DNA of 60,297 nucleotides, taken from contig JAZRYW010000014.1 of assembly GCA_045600965.1 (NCBI GenBank), positions 1-60,297 of the forward strand. Direction: 5' to 3'. Positions 43,922-52,348 of this stretch are shown one piece after another. The notes beneath the pieces are model-generated. The model was not told the origin of the DNA. It was given only the letters and a program-made list of their open reading frames with translations, and did not search any database. The DNA is from RGIG6374 sp045600965. Lineage in GTDB: Bacteria; Bacteroidota; Bacteroidia; Bacteroidales; UBA932. Positions within the stretch are counted from its first letter, which is position 1. Each line of letters opens with the position of its first letter. The position numbers and the translations under genes are program-made.

Positions 43922-44315
43922 TGTTTATTATTTTCCATTCCTTTTCAATCTTCTGCAGGTCGAGCGTCTTTTTCAGGGGAACGTCCTCGCCGGGAATGAC
44001 CAGCGTGCAGAAAGCGGTTGCGAAAATGTGTCCCTCGGGATCGATGGCCACGGAGTCCACGGTATATGACGTGCCGCCAAGCATCTGGCCGACAATTTCC
44101 GCATCGTGCTCATCCTGAAGTCCTTCCTCCTCCTCAAGCATCGCGCCGAACATCTCGCCGAGCGCTGTCGAGCAGTATTGCATTGCATCCTGCTGAGAAT
44201 CGGAGAACCAGGCCTTGAGGAAACTTTCGGACACTGCGCTGACCTGCTCCTGCTGATTCGATGCGCAGGCGGTCAGAATGATGGCGGAGAGGGCCGCAAG
44301 AAGAAAATTTTTCAT
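43914..44315 (-). CDS. Small DUF4878-like lipoprotein
   Basis: A 133-residue protein with a lipoprotein signal (LLAALSAIILTACASN) and a small alpha/beta domain whose C-terminus, LQKIEKEWKIINIE, resembles the last strands of NTF2-like/DUF4878 proteins. Function unknown. It sits between mutS2 and metK in a tightly packed operon. Confidence 0.55.
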   Translation of the reverse strand: MKNFLLAALSAIILTACASNQQEQVSAVSESFLKAWFSDSQQDAMQYCSTALGEMFGAMLEEEEGLQDEHDAEIVGQMLGGTSYTVDSVAIDPEGHIFATAFCTLVIPGEDVPLKKTLDLQKIEKEWKIINIE

Positions 44316-44328
44316 ATTCTAAACAGTT

Positions 44329-46830
44329 CTAAATATCAAGAGTAACCACTGTTATGCCGGTGCCTCCGGCCTCGATATGCTCGTCACGGACCTGTCCCAC
44401 ACCGGGTATGGTCCTGAGGTATTTCTGTATTTCCTCCCTGAGTATGCCGTTGCCCTTGCCGTGAAGTATCCTCACCTGACCCATACCGAGCATTATGGCA
44501 TCGTCAATGAACTTTGTGACTATGTCGAGGGCCTCGTTGAGCCTGGCCCCGCGCACGTCTATCTGAGGCTTGAAATTGAGTCTGCTCTCGGAAATGGCAT
44601 AGGCGTCGATGCTGCTGACGGCCTTCGGCGGCTTCTGCAGTTCCTTGTATTTCTGCGCGGAGATCTTCTCCACGCTGTCGGTCTTCATCCTGCTGGTAAT
44701 GCTTCCGACGGCTATCCATACCATCTTGGCCGACACCCTTGTCACTTCGCCCACCATACCGTTGTCCTTGATGACAACCTTGTCGCCGGGCACGACGGGC
44801 CCCTCGGGCGATTCCACCTTGCCGGCCTTCTTCGCGGCACCTGCGGCCTGGAGAGCCTTGCCGGCACGTTTTGCCTTGCGCTCGGACTCCCTCTGCCTGC
44901 GCTCCACAATCTGCTGCATCTTCCGGTCGATTATGCTGTCGTCCACGACGTTCTTCCGCTCTATCTTCTGCTTGAACTCGTCGAGCGACTTGCGGACCTC
45001 CCTGGTGCGCTCCCTGTCGGCCTGGGTCTCGCGTATGGTCCTGATGGTGGCCTCGACCTGCCGGTTGGCTTCGGCGACTATCTCCTTCGCCTCGGCGCGG
45101 GCCTCCTCGAGCACCTTGCGGCGCAGTTCCTTGACTTCGGAAAGTTCCTTCTGATATTTGTCAGTTATGGTTTCAAGAGTCTTGTCGGTGGTGCGTATGC
45201 GGGCCAGTTTCTCGTCTATCTGGCGCTTGTTGCGGGCAATCTTGCGCAGGTTGCGCTCGATGTCGACATAGTCGCTGCCGGCAAGTTCCTCCGCCTTGTG
45301 CAGCACCGTCTCGGGAAGGCCTATCTTGCGGGCTATCTCGAATGCGAACGAATTGCCGGGCAATCCTACCTCAAGGTTGAACAGAGGCCTGATGTTCTGC
45401 ACGTCGAACTGCATTGCACCGTTTATCACCCCACGGCTCGAGTCGGCATACAGCTTGAGGTTGGTGTAGTGGGTGGTGATGACACCGAAAACGCCCCTTT
45501 GGTCAAGTTCCCGCAGTATGGCTTCCGCTATGGCGCCTCCGGCGGCCGGCTCGGTGCCGCTGCCGAATTCGTCGATGAGCACAAGAGAGCCCTTTCCTGC
45601 CTCTTCGAGCAGCCGCTTCATATTGTACAGGTGCGATGAATATGTGCTCAGGTCGTTCTCGATGCTCTGGTCATCCCCTATGTCGATGAATATGTCATCG
45701 AAGACCACCATCTCCGATATCTCCGAAGTCGGTATGAGCATACCCCACTGGAACATATACTGCAGCAGTCCCACGGTTTTCAGGCATACGGACTTCCCGC
45801 CGGCGTTCGGTCCGGATATGAGCAGTATGTGGCGGGAGGGAGAAAGCTCCATTGTCAGCGGCACGATGGCCTTGCCTTCGTGTGAAAGCGCCCTTTCTAG
45901 CAGGGGGTGGCGCGCCTTGCGGAGTATCATTGTCCTCTCCCGGGACAGCAGCGGCAGGCCGGCCTTCATGTCGATGGCCACCAGAGCCTTGGCTCTGATG
46001 AAGTCCAGCTCTCCCATATATTCCGCACCGGCGATGATATCCGGCAGGTATGGGCGCAGGAACCCGGTGAATTCAGACAGTATGTGAAGTATCTCGCGCT
46101 GCTCCTCGAAACGCAGTTCGCGCACCTGATTGTTAAGTTCCACCACTTCCATCGGCTCCACGAAAGCCGTTTTTCCGCTGGCGGACTCGTCATATACCAG
46201 TCCGGGGAGCTTTCTCTTGTTTGCCGCGGCCACGGGTATCAGTATCCTTCCCTCACGGACGGACACGTCGGCTCCTTCGTCCACGATGCCGTCTCCCTGG
46301 GCCTTTTTGAGTATGGAGTTGATGCGCTTGGATATGGTTCCCTCCTTCTCGCGCAGAGAACGGCGGATTGCCTGCAGCTCGGGGCTCGCGCTGTCGCGCA
46401 CCTGACCGAACTTGTCAATTATCAGATCTATGCGCCGGCTGACCTCAGGGAAATAGGAGACGCTGTCGGCCATGGCGCGCAGCCTGGGATAGAGGCTTTC
46501 GTCGCAGGAGCGGAAGAAGGCCATTATCCGGCGCAGGGTGTCCTGTGAGGTGCGCAGGCTTACAAGCGATTCAAGGCTGATGCAGGATTCCTCCGCCTGC
46601 AGGGGCATCAGGAAAGGTCTTGCATCTATGTATCCTGAAGAAGGGAAGGCATCCTCGAACATACAGACAAGTCTCATCTCGTCCGTGATGCACAGGCGCT
46701 GCATTATGATTTCCTCCTCGGTACAGAAACTTTCGTCTGCGACGCGACGCTCAGCATAATGCGTGGAGCATTTTGCGGCAATCATTTCCCTGACCTTGTC
46801 GAAGCCGAGTTTCTGCTGCGTATCCATCAT
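44329..46830 (-). CDS. mutS2: MutS2 family endonuclease/anti-recombinase
   Basis: An 833-residue protein. It has a MutS-type ATPase with Walker A SGPNAGGKSVCLKTVGL (residues about 335-350) and the DEFGSGTEP Walker B, a long coiled-coil/KOW-like region (about 500-680) and a C-terminal Smr nuclease domain (about 755-833, IDVRGARLNEAL and ILHGKGNGILREEI). MutS2 acts on branched DNA and on stalled or collided ribosomes. The gene starts 4 bp after cdaA. MMDT at 46830 or the next Met are both possible. Confidence 0.93.
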   Translation of the reverse strand: MMDTQQKLGFDKVREMIAAKCSTHYAERRVADESFCTEEEIIMQRLCITDEMRLVCMFEDAFPSSGYIDARPFLMPLQAEESCISLESLVSLRTSQDTLRRIMAFFRSCDESLYPRLRAMADSVSYFPEVSRRIDLIIDKFGQVRDSASPELQAIRRSLREKEGTISKRINSILKKAQGDGIVDEGADVSVREGRILIPVAAANKRKLPGLVYDESASGKTAFVEPMEVVELNNQVRELRFEEQREILHILSEFTGFLRPYLPDIIAGAEYMGELDFIRAKALVAIDMKAGLPLLSRERTMILRKARHPLLERALSHEGKAIVPLTMELSPSRHILLISGPNAGGKSVCLKTVGLLQYMFQWGMLIPTSEISEMVVFDDIFIDIGDDQSIENDLSTYSSHLYNMKRLLEEAGKGSLVLIDEFGSGTEPAAGGAIAEAILRELDQRGVFGVITTHYTNLKLYADSSRGVINGAMQFDVQNIRPLFNLEVGLPGNSFAFEIARKIGLPETVLHKAEELAGSDYVDIERNLRKIARNKRQIDEKLARIRTTDKTLETITDKYQKELSEVKELRRKVLEEARAEAKEIVAEANRQVEATIRTIRETQADRERTREVRKSLDEFKQKIERKNVVDDSIIDRKMQQIVERRQRESERKAKRAGKALQAAGAAKKAGKVESPEGPVVPGDKVVIKDNGMVGEVTRVSAKMVWIAVGSITSRMKTDSVEKISAQKYKELQKPPKAVSSIDAYAISESRLNFKPQIDVRGARLNEALDIVTKFIDDAIMLGMGQVRILHGKGNGILREEIQKYLRTIPGVGQVRDEHIEAGGTGITVVTLDI

Positions 46831-46834
46831 TGCA

Positions 46835-47632
46835 TCAGGCCCTCCTGCGGTAAGAGTTCTCCACTGCCGCTCTCAACTCGTGAAGGTTGTTGAAATTGCG
46901 AAGTTCGCCCTTCTCCACGAAAGACATCCCTCCCGTCTCCTCTGAAACCACTATCACGCCTGCGTCCGTCTGCTCGGTCACACCGATGGCCGCCCTGTGA
47001 CGCATACCGTATGAAGGAGGAAGATTCTGGTTCTCGGTCAGGGGAAGGGTGCAGCGGGCGGCTATTATGCGTTCGCGGTTCATCACGAGCGCGCCGTCGT
47101 GGAGAGGTGAATTCTTGAAGAAGAGATTCTCTATCAGACGGCTGTTTATCCGAGCGTCTATCGTGTCTCCCGTATCGATGATGCTGCTCAGTGAGGAGGT
47201 ATGCAGAAGGACTATCAGCGCCCCCGTTCTTGAATCGGACATATGTCTTACGGCATCCATCAGTTCATCGAGCATCTTGATTTCCGCCTCGCTTCCGCTC
47301 TGGTTGCGGTGCAGCAGCTGGTCGACAAGCCTGCGGCCCCTGCCGACAGACACGTAGTCGCTTCCGACGTGGAAGAGAAACCTTCTTATTTCGGGCTGGA
47401 ACAGGACAATGAGCGCAATCACCCCGACTCCGAGCACCTGGCCGAGGAGGGAACTGGTGAGCTCCATATTGAGCGCGGTGACGATTATCCATACCACATA
47501 TATGGACAGGATGCCGAGGAAAATGCTCATTGCGGAGGTGTTCTTCATTATCCTGAAAAGATAGAAGATGAGCACTGCCACAAGGATGATGTCGATTATG
47601 TCGGTGACCGTTATATTCAGAAAATCAAACAT
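46835..47632 (-). CDS. cdaA: Diadenylate cyclase
   Basis: A 265-residue inner-membrane enzyme that makes the second messenger c-di-AMP from two ATP. Three N-terminal membrane helices (residues about 8-85) precede the DAC domain with the catalytic motifs DGALV and RHRAA. It begins directly after a TATCTTTG box, 5 bp, so the mRNA is nearly leaderless. In Bacteroidota CdaA and MutS2 neighbours recur; here the operon continues to metK. Confidence 0.93.
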   Translation of the reverse strand: MFDFLNITVTDIIDIILVAVLIFYLFRIMKNTSAMSIFLGILSIYVVWIIVTALNMELTSSLLGQVLGVGVIALIVLFQPEIRRFLFHVGSDYVSVGRGRRLVDQLLHRNQSGSEAEIKMLDELMDAVRHMSDSRTGALIVLLHTSSLSSIIDTGDTIDARINSRLIENLFFKNSPLHDGALVMNRERIIAARCTLPLTENQNLPPSYGMRHRAAIGVTEQTDAGVIVVSEETGGMSFVEKGELRNFNNLHELRAAVENSYRRRA

Positions 47633-47637
47633 AGTGA

Positions 47638-47645
47638 CAAAGATA
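47638..47645 (-). promoter_or_regulatory. -7 box of the cdaA operon
   Basis: TATCTTTG on the minus strand. The divergent comF box (TACCTTTG, 47659-47666) lies 14 bp away. Confidence 0.6.
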
Positions 47646-47658
47646 GCAATATATTTTT

Positions 47659-47666
47659 ACCTTTGT
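47659..47666 (+). promoter_or_regulatory. -7 box of comF
   Basis: TACCTTTG, 16 bp before the comF ATG. Confidence 0.6.
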
Positions 47667-47682
47667 AGAAAAGCGGGCAGGT

Positions 47683-48381
47683 ATGAGGCGTTGGAAAGAT
47701 ATGATATCCGGGCTTCTCTGGCTCATCTTTCCGCGCACCTGCAGGGTCTGCGGCAAAGGTCTGGGCCAGGGAGAGGGATGTTTCTGCAGGGAATGTCTCG
47801 ACGGAATGCCACTGACGTGGTTCTGGCAGTGGAAGGGCAATCCGGGGGAGGAACGTATGCTCCATCTGGGCGCGGTGCGCAGGGTATGGTCGCTTTTCTT
47901 CTACAGGCAGGATTCCCTCTACAGGAACCCTGTAATGTCCCTCAAGTACAGGCAGGACAGGCGTATCGGCATCGAAATGGGCCGTATGCTCGGAGAGAGG
48001 ATGTCTTCCGATCCCGAAGCCCTGACCATCGATGCAATAGTCCCTGTGCCCCTGCATTGGACAAGGCGTCTCAAACGCGGTTACAACCAGTCCCATATCA
48101 TTGCCCTCGGAATAAGCGAGGCGCTCGGCGGGGTTCCGGTAGTCGGGGGATGCATAGTCCGCAGACGGAACACCGTGACCCAGACCCGTCTTGGAGGCGA
48201 GCTCAGGCGGACAAATGTCAAGGGAGCGTTCTTCCTCAAAAGACCGCTCCCTCCGGGACACATATTGCTGGTGGACGATATCCTGACGACAGGATCGACA
48301 CTCGAGGCTGTGATGGAGGCGGCTTACCGGCAGAGGAACGTAACCCTGAGCATAGCCACCCTGGGCATCACTTCGCCCTGA
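47683..48381 (+). CDS. comF: ComF family phosphoribosyltransferase-like protein
   Basis: A 232-residue protein with an N-terminal zinc-ribbon-like cysteine pattern (CRVCGKGL, CFCRECLD; residues about 20-42) and a C-terminal phosphoribosyltransferase domain with the PRPP loop VDDILTTGSTLE (residues about 198-209). PVPLHWTRRLKRGYNQSHII is typical of the family. ComF/GntX proteins are linked to DNA uptake; the biochemical role is unsettled. Its last 14 bp overlap the end of the convergent C69 gene. Confidence 0.9.
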   Translation: MRRWKDMISGLLWLIFPRTCRVCGKGLGQGEGCFCRECLDGMPLTWFWQWKGNPGEERMLHLGAVRRVWSLFFYRQDSLYRNPVMSLKYRQDRRIGIEMGRMLGERMSSDPEALTIDAIVPVPLHWTRRLKRGYNQSHIIALGISEALGGVPVVGGCIVRRRNTVTQTRLGGELRRTNVKGAFFLKRPLPPGHILLVDDILTTGSTLEAVMEAAYRQRNVTLSIATLGITSP

Positions 48382-50062
48382 TGACGTCCCCGTGGTCGTT
48401 GACTATCATCCTGTACCATTCTTCCGGCCACCTGGGCTGGCTGGGGAACTGGGGCATCGAAGAGGAATTGCCGTTGTCCTTGAACGAACCGTCCTCATTC
48501 TGATGCTTGACGTTGCCGTCCATATACTTCACGAACAGGTGATTCTCGAGTTCGCCCCAGCTGTTGAAGAGGCTCTGGGCCGTGTTGACGCTGTACTGAG
48601 TGAGCGCCTCGCGCGCCTTTTTGACCTTCCCTTTCTCCAGGAGGGCAAGCGCATAGGCGTCGACGTGGCCTATCTCCTCCATATACCTGCGTTCGTTGGC
48701 GTCAGCCGCGGCGCGTATTTCAGGAGCGACGCGGTCGTAGAGCAGGTATGCGAAATGAGTGAGGCGGTTGAAACGCCAGAAGGAGGAGGTGGCCGACCAG
48801 TGCATCATATCTCCGTTGCCTTCACGGATACATTCAGGCACTTCGGTGATGTTGGTATAAACAGGTGTAAGGCAGGAAGTTGCGGCATCGTCAACGCCAA
48901 ACCACAGTATTCCTCCCACCACGTCGTCCAGCCATCCGCGCGACTGGCATACTATCCAGAATCCGGTCTGCTGTGTGGCTATGGCGCGTTCGTGGACATA
49001 GGAGTGTCCGTCAACCTCGAATCCCATAGGCCTCCAGCGGTAGGGAGTGTGATGAGGCCCTGCGCCGAGATCCTTGGTCATATCCATAGGCGTGCCCTCG
49101 TAGTGGTCGCGCATAATGTCGGCTATGTCCTTCACGTCCACCTTTCTTGCAGGCTTGATGAAAAGGGGCATCTTGTGCGACGGGTTGCTGCCCATTGCGA
49201 AATCGAGCCACTCGTCAGCGGGAGCGCTGTGCTCGCCTTCAGCGTCGCGCCACTGGAAAGTGCCGCCTCCCAGGATGTTGAAAGCGGACCACACCCTTGC
49301 TTCGCAGCCCCTCAGGGCGCCGAAATCAGCGGGACAGTAGGCGTCGCAGAAGCTGAACTGCCCGTCAGTGCCTTCGAAATAACCCTTTTCGCGGGCGAAC
49401 TCGACCACGTCCGGTGAATACAGCCAGTTGTCGTGGTCATTGAAATCTATATGGTCTATGCGGGACTGGTTGGCGTGGGCGCAGACGTATCCGTCGGGAA
49501 CGCGGGCGGCAACCCACACCGCTCCGATTATGTCACCCTTGCCCACTATCTCCATTATCCAGGCTTCCTTGCCGTCGGCGATGGAGAAGGTCTCGCCTTC
49601 GCTGCGCCAGCCGTGGGTTTCGAGAAGGGAGGCCAGTATGTCAATCGCCTCGCGGGCCGATGATGCCCTCTGCAGGGTAGTGTAGATGGCGGCTCCGTAT
49701 TCCATTTCACCTGCCGTTCCGGCAAGTTCCTCCCTGCCGCCGAAGGTGGTTTCGGTGATGGTCACCTGATGCTCGTTCATATTGCCGACGGTCTGCAAGG
49801 TGTGGGGAACCTGGGGTATGCGGCCCAGGAAGGCGCCGTTGTCCCAGCAGAATATGTCCATCAGGGAGCCGGGACGATGGTTTGCGGAGGGACGGAAGTA
49901 GAGTTCGCCGTAAAGCTGGTGGGAGTCGGCGGCATAGGAGACAAGCACGCTGCCGTCTGTGGTGGCGCCGCTTGTGGCTATGACATTGGTGCAGGCATCG
50001 GTCTGGAACCAATTGAAAAGAAGGAGTGCCGCAACGGGCAGCAGAGTATGGATTTTACGCAT
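48368..50062 (-). CDS. C69 family dipeptidase
   Basis: A 564-residue exported Ntn hydrolase. After a signal peptide (residues 1-23) the mature chain begins at Cys24 (ACTNVIATSGATTDGS), the expected N-terminal nucleophile of PepD-type dipeptidases. The body continues with the family-typical DSHQLYGELYF and HQVTITETTFGGREEL segments. It likely degrades dipeptides in the periplasm. It converges with comF and is divergent from the small exported gene at 50114. Confidence 0.88.
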   Translation of the reverse strand: MRKIHTLLPVAALLLFNWFQTDACTNVIATSGATTDGSVLVSYAADSHQLYGELYFRPSANHRPGSLMDIFCWDNGAFLGRIPQVPHTLQTVGNMNEHQVTITETTFGGREELAGTAGEMEYGAAIYTTLQRASSAREAIDILASLLETHGWRSEGETFSIADGKEAWIMEIVGKGDIIGAVWVAARVPDGYVCAHANQSRIDHIDFNDHDNWLYSPDVVEFAREKGYFEGTDGQFSFCDAYCPADFGALRGCEARVWSAFNILGGGTFQWRDAEGEHSAPADEWLDFAMGSNPSHKMPLFIKPARKVDVKDIADIMRDHYEGTPMDMTKDLGAGPHHTPYRWRPMGFEVDGHSYVHERAIATQQTGFWIVCQSRGWLDDVVGGILWFGVDDAATSCLTPVYTNITEVPECIREGNGDMMHWSATSSFWRFNRLTHFAYLLYDRVAPEIRAAADANERRYMEEIGHVDAYALALLEKGKVKKAREALTQYSVNTAQSLFNSWGELENHLFVKYMDGNVKHQNEDGSFKDNGNSSSMPQFPSQPRWPEEWYRMIVNDHGDVIRAK

Positions 50063-50077
50063 ATGGTTTATTTTTTA

Positions 50078-50085
50078 TAAATTTG
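50078..50085 (+). promoter_or_regulatory. -7 box of the gene at 50114
   Basis: TAAATTTG, 28 bp before the ATG; the intervening sequence contains a diverged REP/MITE end. Confidence 0.5.
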
Positions 50086-50100
50086 CAGATACAAAATTAA

Positions 50101-50116
50101 GAAGCTGTTTGAAATG
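50101..50116 (+). repeat. Diverged REP/MITE-end-like motif at a start codon
   Basis: GAAGCTGTTTGAAATG differs from the element end GAATCTGTTTTGAAATG by one base and one deletion, and its ATG is the start codon of the following gene. Confidence 0.5.
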
Positions 50117-50542
50117 AAGAAAATATTATTGGCCATAGCCGCCCTGCTTGCGATGTCAGTCACCGTTTTCGCCCAGCAGGAAGAGACCGATCCCGCCAAG
50201 CTCGCATCGCAGGAAGCGGAGCGCCTTGCGGAATCCCTCCACCTTGAGTATTATCAGCAGTTCCTTGTCGACTCCACCCTTCAGGAGAATTATCAGGGCG
50301 CATTCCTTGACTACCAGAAGGCGCGCGAAGGCGGCAGGCAGAATCCCGAATCATACCAGGCCATAAAGGACAAATGGCAGATTCTGACCGAAGAGTCCTA
50401 CAGGCGGATATTCACCTCCGAGCAGTGGGACCTCTACCTCAGGCACGGTGGGGCAAGAATCATAAAGGACCGCGAAAAGCGTCAGCAGAAGGCTATGGAG
50501 AGCAGTCAGGCTCTCAAGAACAAGTCTTCAAGGAAGAAGTGA
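50114..50542 (+). CDS. Small exported alpha-helical protein
   Basis: A 142-residue protein with a signal peptide (ILLAIAALLAMSVTVFAQ) and a charged helical body rich in Glu, Gln and Lys (YQQFLVDSTLQENYQGAFLD). It resembles, loosely, the Spy-like protein at 55596 in size and in helical composition, but homology is not shown. Likely periplasmic. The next gene starts 13 bp later and may share the transcript. Confidence 0.6.
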   Translation: MKKILLAIAALLAMSVTVFAQQEETDPAKLASQEAERLAESLHLEYYQQFLVDSTLQENYQGAFLDYQKAREGGRQNPESYQAIKDKWQILTEESYRRIFTSEQWDLYLRHGGARIIKDREKRQQKAMESSQALKNKSSRKK

Positions 50543-50558
50543 GAAGCTGTTTGATATG
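50543..50558 (+). repeat. Diverged REP/MITE-end-like motif at a second start codon
   Basis: GAAGCTGTTTGATATG follows the preceding stop (TGA-GAAGCTG) and its ATG starts the next gene. The same arrangement as at 50101, one base different. Confidence 0.5.
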
Positions 50559-50948
50559 AAATTCAGGAAAGTCCTTGCAGCGGCTGCAATTTCATCCGCC
50601 GTCATATTTTCGGTTTCGCGCTGCGAAAAGCCGACCTTTCCCTACCTGTTCCTTCTTCACGGGGCGGACACCCTCTACAATGCAAGTGATTCCATCGTCC
50701 TGAGGAGCTGTCTTGCCGACTCCGCTCAGGTCATAATCGACTGCAACGTTGACTGGTGGCAGGAAGGGTCCTGCCAGTGGGCCGAAATGGATCCCAAGAT
50801 AGGTTCCGGAGCGGACACGGTTACAATCCGGTTCGAGGAGAATCCGGACGAATCGGCCCGCAGTGCGAAAATCGCCGTAAAATCAGAGATCTTACGGCGA
50901 GAGTTCGTCATTTATCAGCCCGGAATCAGAACAGATAGCCAAGATTGA
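50556..50948 (+). CDS. Exported BACON-like domain protein
   Basis: A 130-residue exported protein. A hydrophobic start (VLAAAAISSAVIFSVSRC) with a possible lipoprotein cysteine is followed by one beta-sandwich-like domain with DSIVLRSCLADSAQVIIDCN and DTVTIRFEENPDESARSAKI, the WW/NP pattern of BACON domains. These often bind mucins or glycans. The gene ends inside the 3' end of the convergent outer-membrane gene (23-bp overlap). Confidence 0.55.
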   Translation: MKFRKVLAAAAISSAVIFSVSRCEKPTFPYLFLLHGADTLYNASDSIVLRSCLADSAQVIIDCNVDWWQEGSCQWAEMDPKIGSGADTVTIRFEENPDESARSAKIAVKSEILRREFVIYQPGIRTDSQD

Positions 50949-52347
50949 CGTAGAACGCTCCGGTACCGTCCTGATTGTAGTTGGGACTGTTCTTGCGGAA
51001 GTGGGACAGAGGTGTGCCGTATTCGAAGGCCACTATGAAATTCTCGTTCATAATGAAGCGGAATCCGGCGCCGAAGGTGACGTGGAACGAGTCCCTGTCG
51101 GCATTGAGCATTCTGACATCCTCACAGGCGGAAGGTATCAGCTCCCTGAGGTATTCCTTCAGTCCTGCCGTATTGACGGAGCGGACAACCGTCGAACCGT
51201 CACTGAACGCGCTCAGTCCCAGCGCTATGTTCTGGTTGAAGAGAGGGAATTTCACGAACCTCCAGCGCAGTTCGGCATTGTAGGTTGCCATATCCAGGCC
51301 GAGCACGCGCGTACGCATTATACCGCGGCAGGTGAAGAATCCTCCCATACCGTCAAGGTCGTTCTTCTCGCCCATCACGGTCATATAGGGAAGCACGTAG
51401 AAAGGCGCGCTGTCACCTATTGTCCCCTCATAGTTGAGGCGGTATGCGAATGTCAGAACGTCTTTTCTGACAATGGGGAGATAGTTCCTCCAGGTCAGCG
51501 AATACCGGTAGTATGGCGTTTCGCTGAGGAACTTCGGCGATGCGGTGACGTGGGCTTCTGCCCATATTCCGCGGGTAGGAGCGCCCTCCTTGTCACGGGA
51601 GTCGTAGACCATTCCCAGCCTGATGCCGGAAGTGAAGCCTCCGTCAGCCTCCTCCTCCGAGATCACACCGGCCTCCCGGTATGCCCTGTAGAGGGTGGGC
51701 ATAGCCTCGGGGAACATCTTCGACTCGTCCCTGCCCTTGTTGATATTGGCGTAATCGATTTCTCCAAGGCGGAAGTAGTTTGCGAAGATGCCTGCCTCCC
51801 ACTGCAGATGGTCGGTTATTCTGCCGAGGAAATCGCTCTTGAAGAGGAATTCCTGGCGACGGTAGCGGTAGAAGGGGGAGAAAAGATAGTTTCCATCCTC
51901 GTTCTTGCCGGAAATCACGCGCGCGGCGTCGTAGTTGCTGCGGTATCCGTTGAATCCGTAGAAGTCGAAGGCATTGTCGAGATTGATGCGAAGCGAACTG
52001 CTCCAGCGGACTCCGGGAATGAGGACCTTGTTGTCGTAGCGTGCCTGGATAAGCTGCGAACCCTTTGTAAATAAGGAATATTCGAGATATGTCTTCGAGT
52101 CGTAATTAGGATAGTTCGTGCCGTTGCCGTAGTCGAAGATCTGCAGCACGGCTCCAATCTGGAACCCCTTGTCGGCGTCGTATGCCACAGCCGGCAGCGG
52201 GCCGAAATTCAATCCTGTCTTAACGATTTCCGATTTGGGGGCGAACTCCTCGGGCTTTGCCTTTCCGAATGCGTCGACGTCGGCTTCTTGTGCCGCAGCA
52301 GTCAGACAGACCGCCGCGAGCAACGATGTCATCAAAACTTTTTTCAT
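50926..52347 (-). CDS. BamA/D15-like outer-membrane barrel protein
   Basis: A 473-residue protein: signal peptide (about 1-19), then a 16-strand-like barrel in the bacterial surface antigen style with a final strand FYVNLGYLF ending in Phe. There are no POTRA repeats, so it is a barrel-only relative of BamA/TamA or of the omp85-like patatin partners rather than the assembly factor itself. It is downstream of the acyltransferase gene with a 1-bp gap. Confidence 0.75.
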   Translation of the reverse strand: MKKVLMTSLLAAVCLTAAAQEADVDAFGKAKPEEFAPKSEIVKTGLNFGPLPAVAYDADKGFQIGAVLQIFDYGNGTNYPNYDSKTYLEYSLFTKGSQLIQARYDNKVLIPGVRWSSSLRINLDNAFDFYGFNGYRSNYDAARVISGKNEDGNYLFSPFYRYRRQEFLFKSDFLGRITDHLQWEAGIFANYFRLGEIDYANINKGRDESKMFPEAMPTLYRAYREAGVISEEEADGGFTSGIRLGMVYDSRDKEGAPTRGIWAEAHVTASPKFLSETPYYRYSLTWRNYLPIVRKDVLTFAYRLNYEGTIGDSAPFYVLPYMTVMGEKNDLDGMGGFFTCRGIMRTRVLGLDMATYNAELRWRFVKFPLFNQNIALGLSAFSDGSTVVRSVNTAGLKEYLRELIPSACEDVRMLNADRDSFHVTFGAGFRFIMNENFIVAFEYGTPLSHFRKNSPNYNQDGTGAFYVNLGYLF

Positions 52348-52348
52348 A

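Noticed and set aside
44377..45639. 420-residue plus-strand ORF
   Set aside because: It is the antisense shadow of mutS2, with a Leu/Gly-rich composition and no motifs.
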